DNA from: UBA12077 sp963665525
GTDB lineage: Bacteria; Bacteroidota; Bacteroidia; Bacteroidales; UBA12077
Reading direction: 5' to 3'
NCBI GenBank assembly: GCA_963665525.1
Contig: OY762280.1
Span: 4,278,001-4,342,000, forward strand
DNA: 64,000 nt
Positions within the stretch are counted from its first letter, which is position 1. Each line of letters begins with the position of its first letter. This document shows, piece by piece, positions 8,327 through 17,727 of the stretch. A model generated the notes under the pieces. The model did not search any database. It saw only the letters and a program-made list of their open reading frames with translations, and was not told the DNA's origin. A program made the position numbers and the translations under genes.

Positions 8327-9646
8327 ATGAAATTAAGAATGTTCCACTGGCTTTTATTAATAATTGTAATAAGTGCATGTCAAGATAGTACTGATAAATT
8401 TAGAGCTGATAATAGCAACTCTGGATATTATATATCAAAATCAATTGATAAAGTGCCTTCAGAACTATGGAAGTTAAAAACAAATGGGTCAATCGTTTCT
8501 TCAGTTCTTTGCGATAAGAATAATGTTTATGTAGGAGGCGATGATTCTTGTTTTTATGCTATTAATAAGAGTACAGGCATTGAAAACTGGAAAATAAAAA
8601 CAGAGGGAAAAATTAGATCTACGGCAGCTTTAGATAATGAATTTGTGTTTTTCTTAAGTTATGATGGATTTTTATATAAAGTTAATAGGGAAACAGGTAA
8701 GGTCGTATGGAAATTTAAAACAAATGGCGAGAAACAGCATCTGATTAAAGATTATTACAATAACATAGATTTTGTTAAGGACTTCTGGGACTTTTATCAA
8801 TCGTCACCACTAATTAGTAATGGAATAATATATTTTGGAAGTGGACATAATTTTTATGCAGTTGATGCTAAAAGTGGGAATAAAGTTTGGACTTATGAAG
8901 CAGAAGGATCAGTTCATTCGTCTCCTGCTATGAAAGATAATAAGATCATATTTGGGAGCTTCGATAGTAGAGTTTACTGTTTAAATGCTTTAACTGGAGA
9001 GAACTTTTGGACCTATGAAACAGGTAGAGATACTACTTATTATGTTTGGTTGGGAGTACAGGCTTCTCCTGCTATTGAAGACGATAAGGTTTATATTGGT
9101 TCACGCGATGCATTGATCTATTGTTTAAATTTAAATACTGGAGATACTCTTTGGACAAATAATAATTTCGAACGTTCATGGATGCCATCATCTTTTGCTA
9201 TTGGGAATGATTTATATTGCGGTTCTTCTGACGGATTTAGTTTTTATTCTATTGATATGAACAACGGAACGATTAAAAAGAAAATCAAAACAAATTCATA
9301 TACTTTTTCTTCACCAGCAATTGATAGTTCGATAGCATATATTGGTTCTGCTAATGGTCGACTTTATGGGATTGATTTAAATATGGGGGAGATTGTCTGG
9401 GAGTATAGAACAGAAGGTTCCAAATCAGATACTTTAAAAATATATAATGAGAAAGGGGAATTAGATGTGAACCGATTTAAAGAAATTCTTACTACCAAGC
9501 AAGTCGATAATTATGATAAACTAGTAGATTTTTATAATAACTCCTTTAAATCGGTTGGTTCTATTGTCTCGTCGCCTGTAATTGATAACGGGGTTTTATA
9601 TTTTACAAGCTTTGATGGATATGTATATGCAATTTCTGGAGAATAA
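8327..9646 (+). CDS. PQQ-like beta-propeller lipoprotein
   Basis: 439 residues. The lipobox is VISAC with Cys18. The mature part consists of PQQ-propeller repeats of about 40 residues, each with a YAINKSTGIENWKIKTEG-like element (variants at FYAVDAKSGNKVWTYEAEG, YCLNALTGENFWTYETG, YGIDLNMGEIVWEYRTEG), so a seven- or eight-bladed propeller like BamB is likely. No transmembrane or enzymatic domain is attached. It may be a BamB-type scaffold or a ligand-binding surface protein. An insertion of about 40 charged residues interrupts the last blades. Confidence 0.85.
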   Translation: MKLRMFHWLLLIIVISACQDSTDKFRADNSNSGYYISKSIDKVPSELWKLKTNGSIVSSVLCDKNNVYVGGDDSCFYAINKSTGIENWKIKTEGKIRSTAALDNEFVFFLSYDGFLYKVNRETGKVVWKFKTNGEKQHLIKDYYNNIDFVKDFWDFYQSSPLISNGIIYFGSGHNFYAVDAKSGNKVWTYEAEGSVHSSPAMKDNKIIFGSFDSRVYCLNALTGENFWTYETGRDTTYYVWLGVQASPAIEDDKVYIGSRDALIYCLNLNTGDTLWTNNNFERSWMPSSFAIGNDLYCGSSDGFSFYSIDMNNGTIKKKIKTNSYTFSSPAIDSSIAYIGSANGRLYGIDLNMGEIVWEYRTEGSKSDTLKIYNEKGELDVNRFKEILTTKQVDNYDKLVDFYNNSFKSVGSIVSSPVIDNGVLYFTSFDGYVYAISGE

Positions 9647-9658
9647 CTTAATTCTCCA
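9637..9658. terminator. Hairpin spanning the stop codons of two convergent genes
   Basis: TGGAGAAT (9637-9644) and ATTCTCCA (9651-9658) pair perfectly, with a 6-base loop that holds the ends of both stop codons. It is the only structure available to terminate either the PQQ gene or thiL. The U-tracts are weak. Confidence 0.5.
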
Positions 9659-10691
9659 TTTGATTCCATCCCTGTGCTTGTAACTCAATACTTTGACCTC
9701 CGGAAGTGATAAGAACAGTACCATGCTCTTTATCAGCAATGTGTCCAATGGCATGAATCATAGCTTGATCTTTGATTTTATCCAAGTCGTTTATGTCGAT
9801 GGTAAATAATAATTCGTAGTCTTCACCACCATTTAAGGCTGCTGTCAATGGCTCCATATTCAATTCTTTTGCCATCTGTTCCGTATTCTGATCAATAGGT
9901 ATTTTGTCCTGAAAAATTTTACATCCAACATCTGATTTTTTACAGATATGCATGATCTCAGAAGAAAGCCCATCCGAAATGTCAATCATTGATGTGGGTT
10001 TAACATTTAATTCGTTTAGGATTTTATAAACATCTTTTCTGGCTTCTGGCTTTAACTGTCTTTGCAAAATGTATTCGTAACCATCCAGCTGAGGTTGACC
10101 TCCTTTTGTAGAACTAAAGATTTTCTTCTCTCTCTCTAGTAATTGCAATCCCATGTAGGCACCACCCAGGTTTCCTGTTACGCATAAAACATCATTTTTA
10201 CCTGCTGTACTTCTGTATACGATATCTTCCTTTTTTGCTTCGCCAATAGCTGTAATGCTTATGGCTAGACCTGTCATGGATGATGATGTGTCGCCACCAA
10301 CCAAATCTACATTATATTGCTCACAAGCTAATTTAATTCCTTCGTATAATTCTTCCACGTGTTCAATAGCAAATTTACCTGAGATAGCTATTGATACCGT
10401 AATTTGTTTTGGGGTGGCGTTCATTGCGTAAACATCCGATAAGTTTACAACAACAGCTTTATAACCTAGGTGTTTTAGCGGAGTGTAAATCAGATTAAAA
10501 TGAATACCCTCCATAAGCAGATCAGTTGTAATTACCGAACAGGTTTTTCCATGATCAATAACTGCGGCATCATCTCCTATACCTTTTAAAGTACTTTTGT
10601 GATTTATTCTAACGTCTTTCGTGATATGGTCGATTAGCCCAAACTCCCCTAATTCCGATATCTTCCTGAATTTTTTATTTTCGTGAGTCAT
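9648..10691 (-). CDS. thiL: Thiamine-monophosphate kinase
   Basis: 347 residues, the usual ThiL length. It phosphorylates thiamine phosphate to thiamine diphosphate with ATP in the cytosol. ATP/Mg-binding motifs are visible in order: KGIGDDAAVIDHG, DLLMEGIHF, VVNLSDVYAMNATP, DLVGGDTSSSMTGL, MIDISDGLSSEI and GGEDYELLFTI. It stands alone, divergent from the suf operon, with no TPP riboswitch seen upstream. Its stop is one base from the convergent lipoprotein stop. Confidence 0.96.
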   Translation of the reverse strand: MTHENKKFRKISELGEFGLIDHITKDVRINHKSTLKGIGDDAAVIDHGKTCSVITTDLLMEGIHFNLIYTPLKHLGYKAVVVNLSDVYAMNATPKQITVSIAISGKFAIEHVEELYEGIKLACEQYNVDLVGGDTSSSMTGLAISITAIGEAKKEDIVYRSTAGKNDVLCVTGNLGGAYMGLQLLEREKKIFSSTKGGQPQLDGYEYILQRQLKPEARKDVYKILNELNVKPTSMIDISDGLSSEIMHICKKSDVGCKIFQDKIPIDQNTEQMAKELNMEPLTAALNGGEDYELLFTIDINDLDKIKDQAMIHAIGHIADKEHGTVLITSGGQSIELQAQGWNQMEN

Positions 10692-10739
10692 ATTTTTAAT
10701 TGATATATATCATCTATAAAAAAGATTAAACAAACATCC

Positions 10740-10770
10740 TTTATTAGTTGTTAAAATTGTAATATATTTG
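10740..10770 (+). promoter_or_regulatory. Promoter of the suf operon
   Basis: TATATTTG (10763-10770) matches the TAnnTTTG -7 box exactly, and TTTA (10740-10743) lies 19 bases upstream as a near match to the -33 TTTG. It is followed by a ~60-base leader before sufB. Confidence 0.5.
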
Positions 10771-10833
10771 CACTCTATTTAGAATTAATCTACATAAAAA
10801 GGGTGCTAAATTTTTATAAGATTTTGCAAAGTT

Positions 10834-12282
10834 ATGGAAAAAGATCAAGATAAAATATTAAATGATGTAACGCAGGGGGAATATAAGTACGGTTTTGTTA
10901 CTGATATTGAGAATGAGACTATCCCGAAAGGTTTGAACGAAGATGTGGTGAGGATTATATCTGCCAAAAAAAACGAGCCTGAATTTATGTTAGAGTTCAG
11001 ATTAAAAGCTTTTCGCCATTGGCAAACTTTAAAGATGCCTGATTGGGCGCATCTTAATATTCCTGAAATTGACTACCAGGATATTATCTATTATGCAGCA
11101 CCAAAGCAAAAAGCTACACTGGAAAGTATGGATGATGTGGATCCGGAACTTAGAAAAACTTTTGATAAGTTGGGTATACCTTTAGACGAACAAAAAATAA
11201 TGTCGGGGGTAGCTGTTGATGCTGTAATGGATAGTGTTTCGGTAAAAACTACTTTTAAAGAAAATTTAAGCGAGCTGGGAATAATATTTTGTTCATTTAG
11301 TGAAGCTGTACAGGAGCATCCCGATTTAGTAAAAAAATATATGGGTTCAGTAGTACCATATACCGACAATTATTTTGCGGCTTTAAATTCAGCTGTATTC
11401 AGTGATGGATCATTTTGTTATATTCCAAAAGGAGTACGTTGCCCAATGGAGCTATCGACATATTTTAGAATTAATGCTGCAAATACAGGTCAGTTCGAAA
11501 GAACATTAATTGTTGCTGACGATGACTCTTATGTAAGTTACCTGGAAGGATGTACTGCTCCTCAAAGAGATGAAAATCAATTGCATGCTGCTATAGTGGA
11601 GATTATAGCAGGAGATAATGCCGAAGTAAAATATTCAACAGTACAAAACTGGTATCCTGGAGATAAAGACGGGAATGGAGGAATTTACAACTTTGTAACA
11701 AAAAGAGGTAAATGTGCCGGAGTAAACTCTAAAATATCCTGGACACAGGTTGAGACAGGTTCGGCCATAACCTGGAAATATCCTAGTACAATCTTACTGG
11801 GAGATAATTCATCAGGAGAATTTTATTCGGTGGCTGTAACCAATAATCACCAGCAAGCTGATACAGGTACAAAGATGATACATATCGGAAAAAATACGAA
11901 GAGTATTATCGTATCAAAAGGTATCTCGGCAGGATTAAGTCAAAATAGTTACCGAGGATTGGTAAAAGTGGTAAAAAATGCAAAAAATGCAAGGAACTTT
12001 TCTCAATGTGATAGTTTGTTGCTTGGAGATAAGTGTGGAGCGCATACTTTTCCTTATCTCGAAGTAGATAATAAAGATGCGGTGGTAGAACACGAAGCAA
12101 CAACATCAAAAATTGGCGAAGATCAGATATTTTACTGTAACCAAAGGGGTATTAAAACCGAAGATGCCATTGGATTAATTGTTAATGGCTATGCAAAAGA
12201 GGTTTTAAATAAACTGCCGATGGAGTTTGCCGTGGAAGCACAAAAGTTATTACAAATTAGTTTGGAAGGAAGTGTAGGATAA
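10834..12282 (+). CDS. sufB: Fe-S cluster assembly scaffold SufB
   Basis: 482 residues, usual for SufB. It forms the SufBCD scaffold on which nascent clusters are built. Family stretches include IPKGVRCPMELSTYFRIN, YVSYLEGCTAPQ, AIVEIIAGDNAEVKYSTVQN, GNGGIYNFVTKRG and CDSLLLGDKCGAHTFPYLEV, with the C-terminal beta-helix and EHEATTSKIGEDQIFY. First gene of an operon sufB-C-D-S-E-T; sufC follows after 62 bases. Confidence 0.97.
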   Translation: MEKDQDKILNDVTQGEYKYGFVTDIENETIPKGLNEDVVRIISAKKNEPEFMLEFRLKAFRHWQTLKMPDWAHLNIPEIDYQDIIYYAAPKQKATLESMDDVDPELRKTFDKLGIPLDEQKIMSGVAVDAVMDSVSVKTTFKENLSELGIIFCSFSEAVQEHPDLVKKYMGSVVPYTDNYFAALNSAVFSDGSFCYIPKGVRCPMELSTYFRINAANTGQFERTLIVADDDSYVSYLEGCTAPQRDENQLHAAIVEIIAGDNAEVKYSTVQNWYPGDKDGNGGIYNFVTKRGKCAGVNSKISWTQVETGSAITWKYPSTILLGDNSSGEFYSVAVTNNHQQADTGTKMIHIGKNTKSIIVSKGISAGLSQNSYRGLVKVVKNAKNARNFSQCDSLLLGDKCGAHTFPYLEVDNKDAVVEHEATTSKIGEDQIFYCNQRGIKTEDAIGLIVNGYAKEVLNKLPMEFAVEAQKLLQISLEGSVG

Positions 12283-12344
12283 ATTAATTACGATTTACGA
12301 ATTTTAGAATTACGAGTTAGAAATAAAAAACACAAAATAGCGTC

Positions 12345-13097
12345 ATGTTAAAGATTGAAAATTTACACGCAAATATAGAAGGCAAGGAAATTCTTAAAGG
12401 CATTAACCTTGAGGTAAAACCTGGTGAAGTTCATGCTATTATGGGGCCAAATGGTTCTGGTAAAAGTACATTGGCTTCAGTTTTAGCAGGAAGAGAATTG
12501 TTTGAAGTAACTGACGGTAAGGTTACTTATTTTGGAGAGGATTTGCTTGAAAAAACTCCTGAAGCGAGGGCAAGCGAAGGCATCTTTTTAGGATTTCAGT
12601 ATCCGATAGAGATTCCTGGAGTAAGCATGGTTAACTTTATGAAAACGGCTGTAAACGAGCAAAGAAAACATAAAGGACAAGAACCTCTTTCTTCTTCAGA
12701 CTTTCTTAAATTGATGCGAGAGAAAAAAGAGCTTGTAGAATTAGATGCAGCTTTAGCAAACCGTTCTGTTAATGAAGGTTTCTCGGGAGGAGAGAAAAAA
12801 AGAAACGAAATATTCCAAATGGCAATGCTCGAACCTAAATTATCTATCCTTGATGAAACCGATTCGGGATTAGATATCGATGCATTAAGAATTGTAGCAA
12901 ATGGAGTGAATAAACTTAAAACTCCAGAGAATGCTTCAATTGTAATTACGCATTATCAGCGTTTATTAGATTATATAGTCCCGGATTTTGTACACGTTTT
13001 ATACAAGGGAAAGATTATAAAATCAGGAGGTAAAGACCTGGCATTAGAACTTGAAGAAAAAGGCTACGATTGGCTAAAGAAGGGTGAGTTAGCTTAG
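12345..13097 (+). CDS. sufC: Fe-S cluster assembly ATPase SufC
   Basis: 250 residues. ABC-type ATPase driving the SufBCD complex. Walker A is GPNGSGKST (about 35-43), the Q-loop lies in GFQYPIEIPGV, the signature is EGFSGGEKKRNE, and Walker B is LSILDETDSGLDID with the SufC-typical DETDSGLD. No membrane domain is associated, as expected for SufC. It sits between sufB and sufD, spacing 36 bases to sufD. Confidence 0.97.
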   Translation: MLKIENLHANIEGKEILKGINLEVKPGEVHAIMGPNGSGKSTLASVLAGRELFEVTDGKVTYFGEDLLEKTPEARASEGIFLGFQYPIEIPGVSMVNFMKTAVNEQRKHKGQEPLSSSDFLKLMREKKELVELDAALANRSVNEGFSGGEKKRNEIFQMAMLEPKLSILDETDSGLDIDALRIVANGVNKLKTPENASIVITHYQRLLDYIVPDFVHVLYKGKIIKSGGKDLALELEEKGYDWLKKGELA

Positions 13098-13133
13098 TGA
13101 GAATTTTATAATCGGAATTTTAAAAGCAATCTT

Positions 13134-14501
13134 ATGAGCTTAGAAGTAACAAAAATAAAGCCTGAACAAAAGTTCTTGGATATATTCCGGGAAAATATAT
13201 CTGAGATAAAAAATGGTTCGCCTGATTTTATCAACGATATTCGTGATAAAGCTTTTGATCAGTTTAAATTATTGGGAATTCCTGATAAAAAGAACGAAAA
13301 TTATAAATATACCGACCTTAAAGCGGCATTCGATAATGGATATAAAATGTACTTATCTCCAAAAAATATCCAATTTCAAGTAAATGATATTTTTAAATGT
13401 GATGTGCCTGATTTAAATACCAAGGTTGTGTTGTTATTGAATGGTTGGTACTACGATAGAGAGAACTTAATTGAAGAGTTGCCTAATGGTGTAATAATTG
13501 GAAGCTTACATAAGGCTATAGAGAAATACCCAGAATTAGTTAAGAAACATTATGCTACGTATGCAAGCATTGATAAAGAAGGTTTAGTTGCTTTGAATAC
13601 CATGTTTGCCAAAGATGGAGTGTTTATATATGTTCCTAAAGGTGTGGTGGTTGAAAAGCCAATTCAGATCATTAATATTTTAATGGACGATGAAGAAGGT
13701 TTAACACAACATCGAAATTTATTTGTTTTAGAAGAAAACAGCAAGGCTTCAATTGTTGTTTGTGATCATACTTTGTCACCAACTAATTTTATTACTAATT
13801 CAGTATCCGAGTTCTATGTTGCTCAAAATGCACATTTGTATTTCTCAAAAATGCAAAATGAACATAATGGATCGAAGCAGGTTTCTCATTTATATTTTCA
13901 GCAAGAAAGAGATAGTAAAGTTAATGCCGATACCGTTTCTTTACATGGAGGATTAATTAGAAATAATGTGAATGTATTGTTAAACGGAGAAGGTTGTGAA
14001 AACAATACTTACGGATTATATTTAACCGATAAAGGACAACATATTGATAATTATGTCCACATGGACCATGCTTACCCTAATTGTACAAGTAATCAGTTGT
14101 TTAAAGGTGTATTAGATGATTATGCTACAGGTGCATTCAATGGAAAAGTATTGGTAAGAAAAGATGCACAAAAAACACAGGCATACCAAGCAAATAACAA
14201 TATCTTATTAACTGATGATGTGGATATTAACACTAAGCCTCAGTTAGAGATTTATGCCGATGATGTTAAGTGTAGCCATGGAGCTACTGTTGGTCAGCTT
14301 GATGAAGATGCGTTGTTTTATTTACGTGCTCGTGGTATTGAGAAAAAGGAAGCTAAGCTATTGTTAATGTACGCATTTGCTCATGATGTATTAAAGAATA
14401 TACATGTTCCTGCTCTTCAAGAAAGAGTACAGGATTTAGTTGATAAACGTTTGCGTGGAGAACTATCACGTTGTAATTCTTGTCAAATGCATTGTTGTTA
14501 A
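13134..14501 (+). CDS. sufD: Fe-S cluster assembly protein SufD
   Basis: 455 residues. The SufD partner of SufB: an N-terminal helical part (RDKAFDQFKLLGIPDKKNENYKYT), a beta-helix core, and the conserved C-terminal helices around ATVGQLDEDALFYLRARG. The very end is cysteine-rich, RCNSCQMHCC, giving four cysteines in the last nine residues. Spacing to sufS is 18 bases. Confidence 0.96.
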   Translation: MSLEVTKIKPEQKFLDIFRENISEIKNGSPDFINDIRDKAFDQFKLLGIPDKKNENYKYTDLKAAFDNGYKMYLSPKNIQFQVNDIFKCDVPDLNTKVVLLLNGWYYDRENLIEELPNGVIIGSLHKAIEKYPELVKKHYATYASIDKEGLVALNTMFAKDGVFIYVPKGVVVEKPIQIINILMDDEEGLTQHRNLFVLEENSKASIVVCDHTLSPTNFITNSVSEFYVAQNAHLYFSKMQNEHNGSKQVSHLYFQQERDSKVNADTVSLHGGLIRNNVNVLLNGEGCENNTYGLYLTDKGQHIDNYVHMDHAYPNCTSNQLFKGVLDDYATGAFNGKVLVRKDAQKTQAYQANNNILLTDDVDINTKPQLEIYADDVKCSHGATVGQLDEDALFYLRARGIEKKEAKLLLMYAFAHDVLKNIHVPALQERVQDLVDKRLRGELSRCNSCQMHCC

Positions 14502-14519
14502 TTTTAAAATCTTATTGTA

Positions 14520-15740
14520 TTGAGTTTAGATATTCAGAAAATTAGAAAAGATTTTCCAATCTTAAATCAACAGGTTTATAACAAGCCTTTGGTATATTTC
14601 GATAATGGAGCAACAACACAAAAACCACAAGTTGTAATCGATGAGGAAATAAAAATTTATTCACAGGAAAATAGTAATATTCATCGCGGAGTACATTATT
14701 TAAGTGAGCAGTTAACTCAACGTTACGAGGATGCACGAAAGATTGTACAAAAGTTTATTAATGCTCAACACGATTACGAAGTAATTTTTACCAGTGGTAC
14801 TACAGAATCAATTAATACGGTTGCTTTCTCTTTTGGAGAAAAATATATTTATGAAGGTGATGAAATTATTATTTCTACTTTAGAACATCATGCGAATATT
14901 GTTCCATGGCAAATGCTTTGCGAACGTAAGAATGCAATATTAAAAGTTATTCCTATGAATGAAAAGGGGGAACTTTTATTAGATGAATATCAAAAGCTAA
15001 TTACTGAAAAGACAAAGATTGTAGCTGTAAATCAGGTTTCTAATGCACTTGGAACAGTAAATGATGTTAAGAAAATTATTGAAATAGCTCATAATAAGAA
15101 TATTCCTGTATTAATTGATGGTGCTCAAAGTATACAACATGATAAGATTGATGTACAAGAACTGGATTGTGACTTTTTTGTTTTTTCAGGACATAAAATT
15201 TATGGTCCAAATGGTATAGGGGTTTTATATGGAAAGGAAAAGTGGTTAAACGAAATGCCTCCATATATGACAGGTGGTGAGATGATTAAAAAAGTAACAT
15301 TTGAAAAAACTACTTTTAATGAACTTCCATTTAAATTTGAAGCTGGTACTCCAAATTATGTATCTGTTGTAGCTTTAGCAACTGCAGTTGAATACGTTCA
15401 AAATTTGGGATTAGAAAATATTGCTGCTTACGAAAAAGAATTGCTTGAATATGCTACTGAGAAATTAAGCTCTATCGATGGCTTACGTATAATAGGAACA
15501 GCAGAGAATAAAGTAAGTGTATTATCATTTAACCTAGAAAATATTCACCATTATGATGCAGGAATGGTAATCGATAAAATGGGAATTGCTGTTCGTACAG
15601 GGCATCATTGTGCCGAACCTTTAATGGATGCATTAAATATTGAAGGTACTATTCGAGCTTCATTTTCATTTTATAATACAAAAGAAGAAATAGATAAATT
15701 GTACGAAGCAATATTGACAGTTAAGCAAATGTTTGGTTAA
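14520..15740 (+). CDS. sufS: Cysteine desulfurase SufS (TTG start)
   Basis: 406 residues, group II desulfurase: it takes sulfur from cysteine as an enzyme persulfide. The PLP lysine is K226 in FSGHKIYGPNGIGVLYG; the catalytic cysteine is C364 in RTGHHCAEPLM; THR/GTTESINTVAFSF and EHHANIVPWQ are also visible. The start is TTG at 14520: the sufD stop is in the same frame 21 bases upstream and no ATG exists near the N-terminus. It hands sulfur to SufE, encoded next but one repeat pair downstream. Confidence 0.97.
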   Translation: MSLDIQKIRKDFPILNQQVYNKPLVYFDNGATTQKPQVVIDEEIKIYSQENSNIHRGVHYLSEQLTQRYEDARKIVQKFINAQHDYEVIFTSGTTESINTVAFSFGEKYIYEGDEIIISTLEHHANIVPWQMLCERKNAILKVIPMNEKGELLLDEYQKLITEKTKIVAVNQVSNALGTVNDVKKIIEIAHNKNIPVLIDGAQSIQHDKIDVQELDCDFFVFSGHKIYGPNGIGVLYGKEKWLNEMPPYMTGGEMIKKVTFEKTTFNELPFKFEAGTPNYVSVVALATAVEYVQNLGLENIAAYEKELLEYATEKLSSIDGLRIIGTAENKVSVLSFNLENIHHYDAGMVIDKMGIAVRTGHHCAEPLMDALNIEGTIRASFSFYNTKEEIDKLYEAILTVKQMFG

Positions 15741-15760
15741 TTTTGTAAGTGAAAGTTGTT

Positions 15761-15786
15761 CATATTAAGATAAACTCAGTATGACA
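15761..15786 (-). repeat. Dispersed repeat, TGTCAYACTGAG type, minus copy
   Basis: Read on the minus strand it begins TGTCATACTGAGTTTATC and matches the plus-strand copy at 15804-15829 at about 19 of 26 positions. The two copies face each other between sufS and sufE. Confidence 0.55.
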
Positions 15787-15803
15787 ACTTTAATTAGAAT
15801 TTA

Positions 15804-15830
15804 TGTCACACTGAGCTTGTCGAAGTGTGT
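15804..15830 (+). repeat. Dispersed repeat, TGTCAYACTGAG type, plus copy
   Basis: Begins TGTCACACTGAGCTTGTCG and ends AAGTGTGT. Its own ends (CACACT / AGTGTG) pair, giving a small hairpin. Together with the inverted copy it fills most of the 123-base gap between sufS and sufE. Confidence 0.6.
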
Positions 15831-15863
15831 ATATGTAAGAAACTTTAAAAAGTAAATTTTAAA

Positions 15864-16289
15864 ATGACTTTAAACGAACGACAAGACGAAATAATTGAAG
15901 AATTTTCAATTTTTGATGATTGGATGGATAAATACAATTATTTAATTGAGTTAAGTAAAGATCTTCCTGAGTTAGATCCAAAATATAAAACCAAAGAATA
16001 TTTAATTGAAGGCTGTCAATCAAAAGTATGGCTAAATGCCGAAATGGAAGGTGATATTATAAAATTCTCAGCTGATAGTGATGCCATTATAACTAAAGGT
16101 ATTGCAGCACTTCTAGTTCGAGTGTTAAGTGGACAGAAACCTATGGATATTCTTAATAATGAACTGTATTTTCTGGATAAAATAGGATTGCAGCAAAACT
16201 TATCGCCAACACGTTCGAATGGATTATTAGCTATGGTAAAGCAAATGAAATTGTATGCCATGGCTTTCAATGCAAAATTGGGAAATTAA
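15864..16289 (+). CDS. sufE: Sulfur acceptor SufE
   Basis: 141 residues. SufE accepts the persulfide from SufS and passes it to the SufBCD scaffold. The acceptor cysteine is C51 in LIEGCQSKVWL, the family motif. The N-terminal helix (IEEFSIFDDWMDKYNYLIEL) and the C-terminal SPTRSNGLLAMVKQMK complete the fold. It lies 11 bases before sufT. It could have its own promoter because of the repeats upstream, but no box was seen. Confidence 0.95.
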   Translation: MTLNERQDEIIEEFSIFDDWMDKYNYLIELSKDLPELDPKYKTKEYLIEGCQSKVWLNAEMEGDIIKFSADSDAIITKGIAALLVRVLSGQKPMDILNNELYFLDKIGLQQNLSPTRSNGLLAMVKQMKLYAMAFNAKLGN

Positions 16290-16300
16290 AAAATATTATT

Positions 16301-16621
16301 ATGGAAGCAAATGATTACATGGCTTTAGAAGCTGAAATAGTAAAAGTTTTAAAGGATATTTATGATCCTGAGATTCCTGTTAATATTTATGATTTAGGAC
16401 TCATTTATTCTATCGATGTTGATGATGATAAAAATGTTGAGGTAAAAATGACCTTAACAGCTCCTAATTGTCCTATGGCCGATCAGTTACTTAGCGAAGT
16501 AAATGAAAAAACAAATGCTATTGATGGTGTTCAAAAAGCAACTATTAATTTAGTATTTGATCCACCTTGGGATAAGAGCATGATGAGTGAAGAAGCAATG
16601 TTGGATTTAGGATTATTGTAG
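16301..16621 (+). CDS. sufT: SufT / MIP18-family Fe-S assembly factor (DUF59)
   Basis: 106 residues, a single DUF59 domain. Key stretches are KDIYDPEIPVNIYDLGLIY, VKMTLTAPNCPMADQLL (with the conserved cysteine) and NLVFDPPWDKSMMSEEA. These proteins help maturation of Fe-S proteins together with SUF. It is the last gene of the suf operon, immediately after sufE, which supports the assignment. Confidence 0.92.
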   Translation: MEANDYMALEAEIVKVLKDIYDPEIPVNIYDLGLIYSIDVDDDKNVEVKMTLTAPNCPMADQLLSEVNEKTNAIDGVQKATINLVFDPPWDKSMMSEEAMLDLGLL

Positions 16622-16806
16622 TTTTTGTTTTTAAATGCTAATTGCTAAACTAATAGGTTTATCTAATTCTGTAACAAGTTTCAAGTTATAAAGCATAGAA
16701 TAAAGGTTCTCCATTGAAGAAGGGAGTTAGAGGGATTAATTAACACCTAGCATGTATCAAATTTTACTACATTTACATAATTATAATTTTTTAGTAAATT
16801 TTTAAC

Positions 16807-17727
16807 TTGGATAAAATCCCGGATTATACAACAAAAATAAAATTTAAAGCTAAAGAACTTGGCTTTTCTGCAATTGGAATTTCTAAAGCTGAATTTCTTG
16901 AAAAAGAATCTTCTTATTTAAAAGAATGGTTAGAAAATGGTTTTCATGGAGAAATGCAATACATGGAAAATCATTTTGAAAAACGCACAGATCCTAGAAA
17001 ATTAGTTGAAGGAGCTAAATCTATTATTTCTTTATTATACAATTATTTTCCTGAAAATAAACAATCCGGTAATACATATAAAATTTCTAAATATGCCTAC
17101 GGTAAGGATTATCACTATGTGTTAAAAGATAAATTATTTCAATTATTAGAATTTATACAGAATGAAATTACCGAAGTAAATGGGCGTGCTTTTGTTGATT
17201 CAGCGCCGGTTATGGATAAAGTGTGGGCAGCAAAATCGGGTTTAGGATGGATAGGGAAGAACACCAATTTAATCTCAAAAGAATACGGTTCGTTTGTTTT
17301 TATTGGAGAATTAATTATTGATTTAGAACTGGAATATGATAACGAACCTATCAAAGATTATTGTGGTAATTGTACAAAATGTATTGAAGCTTGCCCAACG
17401 AATGCATTAAAACCGTATCAGTTAGATGCACGAAAGTGTATTTCTTATTTAACTATTGAAAAAAATGGAGAAATTCCGGAAGAGTTTAAAGGTAAATGGA
17501 AAGATTGGATTTTTGGTTGTGATATGTGCCAGGATGTTTGTCCCTGGAACTCAAAAGCAAAACCTTCTGATGAACCACAATTTCAAATTTCTGATTTACT
17601 AAGAAATATGAATAAAGAAGAGTGGCAAAGTCTTGATAAAGAGATGTATAAAAAACTTTTTAAGAGCTCACCAATAGAACGTACAAAGTTTGAAGGATTA
17701 AAACGCAATATCAATTTTTTGAAATAA
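16807..17727 (+). CDS. queG: Epoxyqueuosine reductase QueG (TTG start)
   Basis: 306 residues. It reduces epoxyqueuosine in tRNA to queuosine, using cobalamin and two [4Fe-4S] clusters. Both cluster motifs are visible: CGNCTKCIEACP and CDMCQDVCPWN. The N-terminal cobalamin-binding part has ELGFSAIGISKAEF and RAFVDSAPVMDKVWAAKSGLGWIGKN, the latter carrying the conserved catalytic aspartate. Start is TTG: an in-frame TAA sits at 16795 and the first ATG is near codon 50. Being an Fe-S enzyme it fits next to the suf operon. Confidence 0.95.
   Translation: MDKIPDYTTKIKFKAKELGFSAIGISKAEFLEKESSYLKEWLENGFHGEMQYMENHFEKRTDPRKLVEGAKSIISLLYNYFPENKQSGNTYKISKYAYGKDYHYVLKDKLFQLLEFIQNEITEVNGRAFVDSAPVMDKVWAAKSGLGWIGKNTNLISKEYGSFVFIGELIIDLELEYDNEPIKDYCGNCTKCIEACPTNALKPYQLDARKCISYLTIEKNGEIPEEFKGKWKDWIFGCDMCQDVCPWNSKAKPSDEPQFQISDLLRNMNKEEWQSLDKEMYKKLFKSSPIERTKFEGLKRNINFLK

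Noticed and set aside
16622..16806. Possible small gene or riboswitch between sufT and queG
   Set aside because: No reading frame, promoter box or hairpin was found in this 185-base gap.
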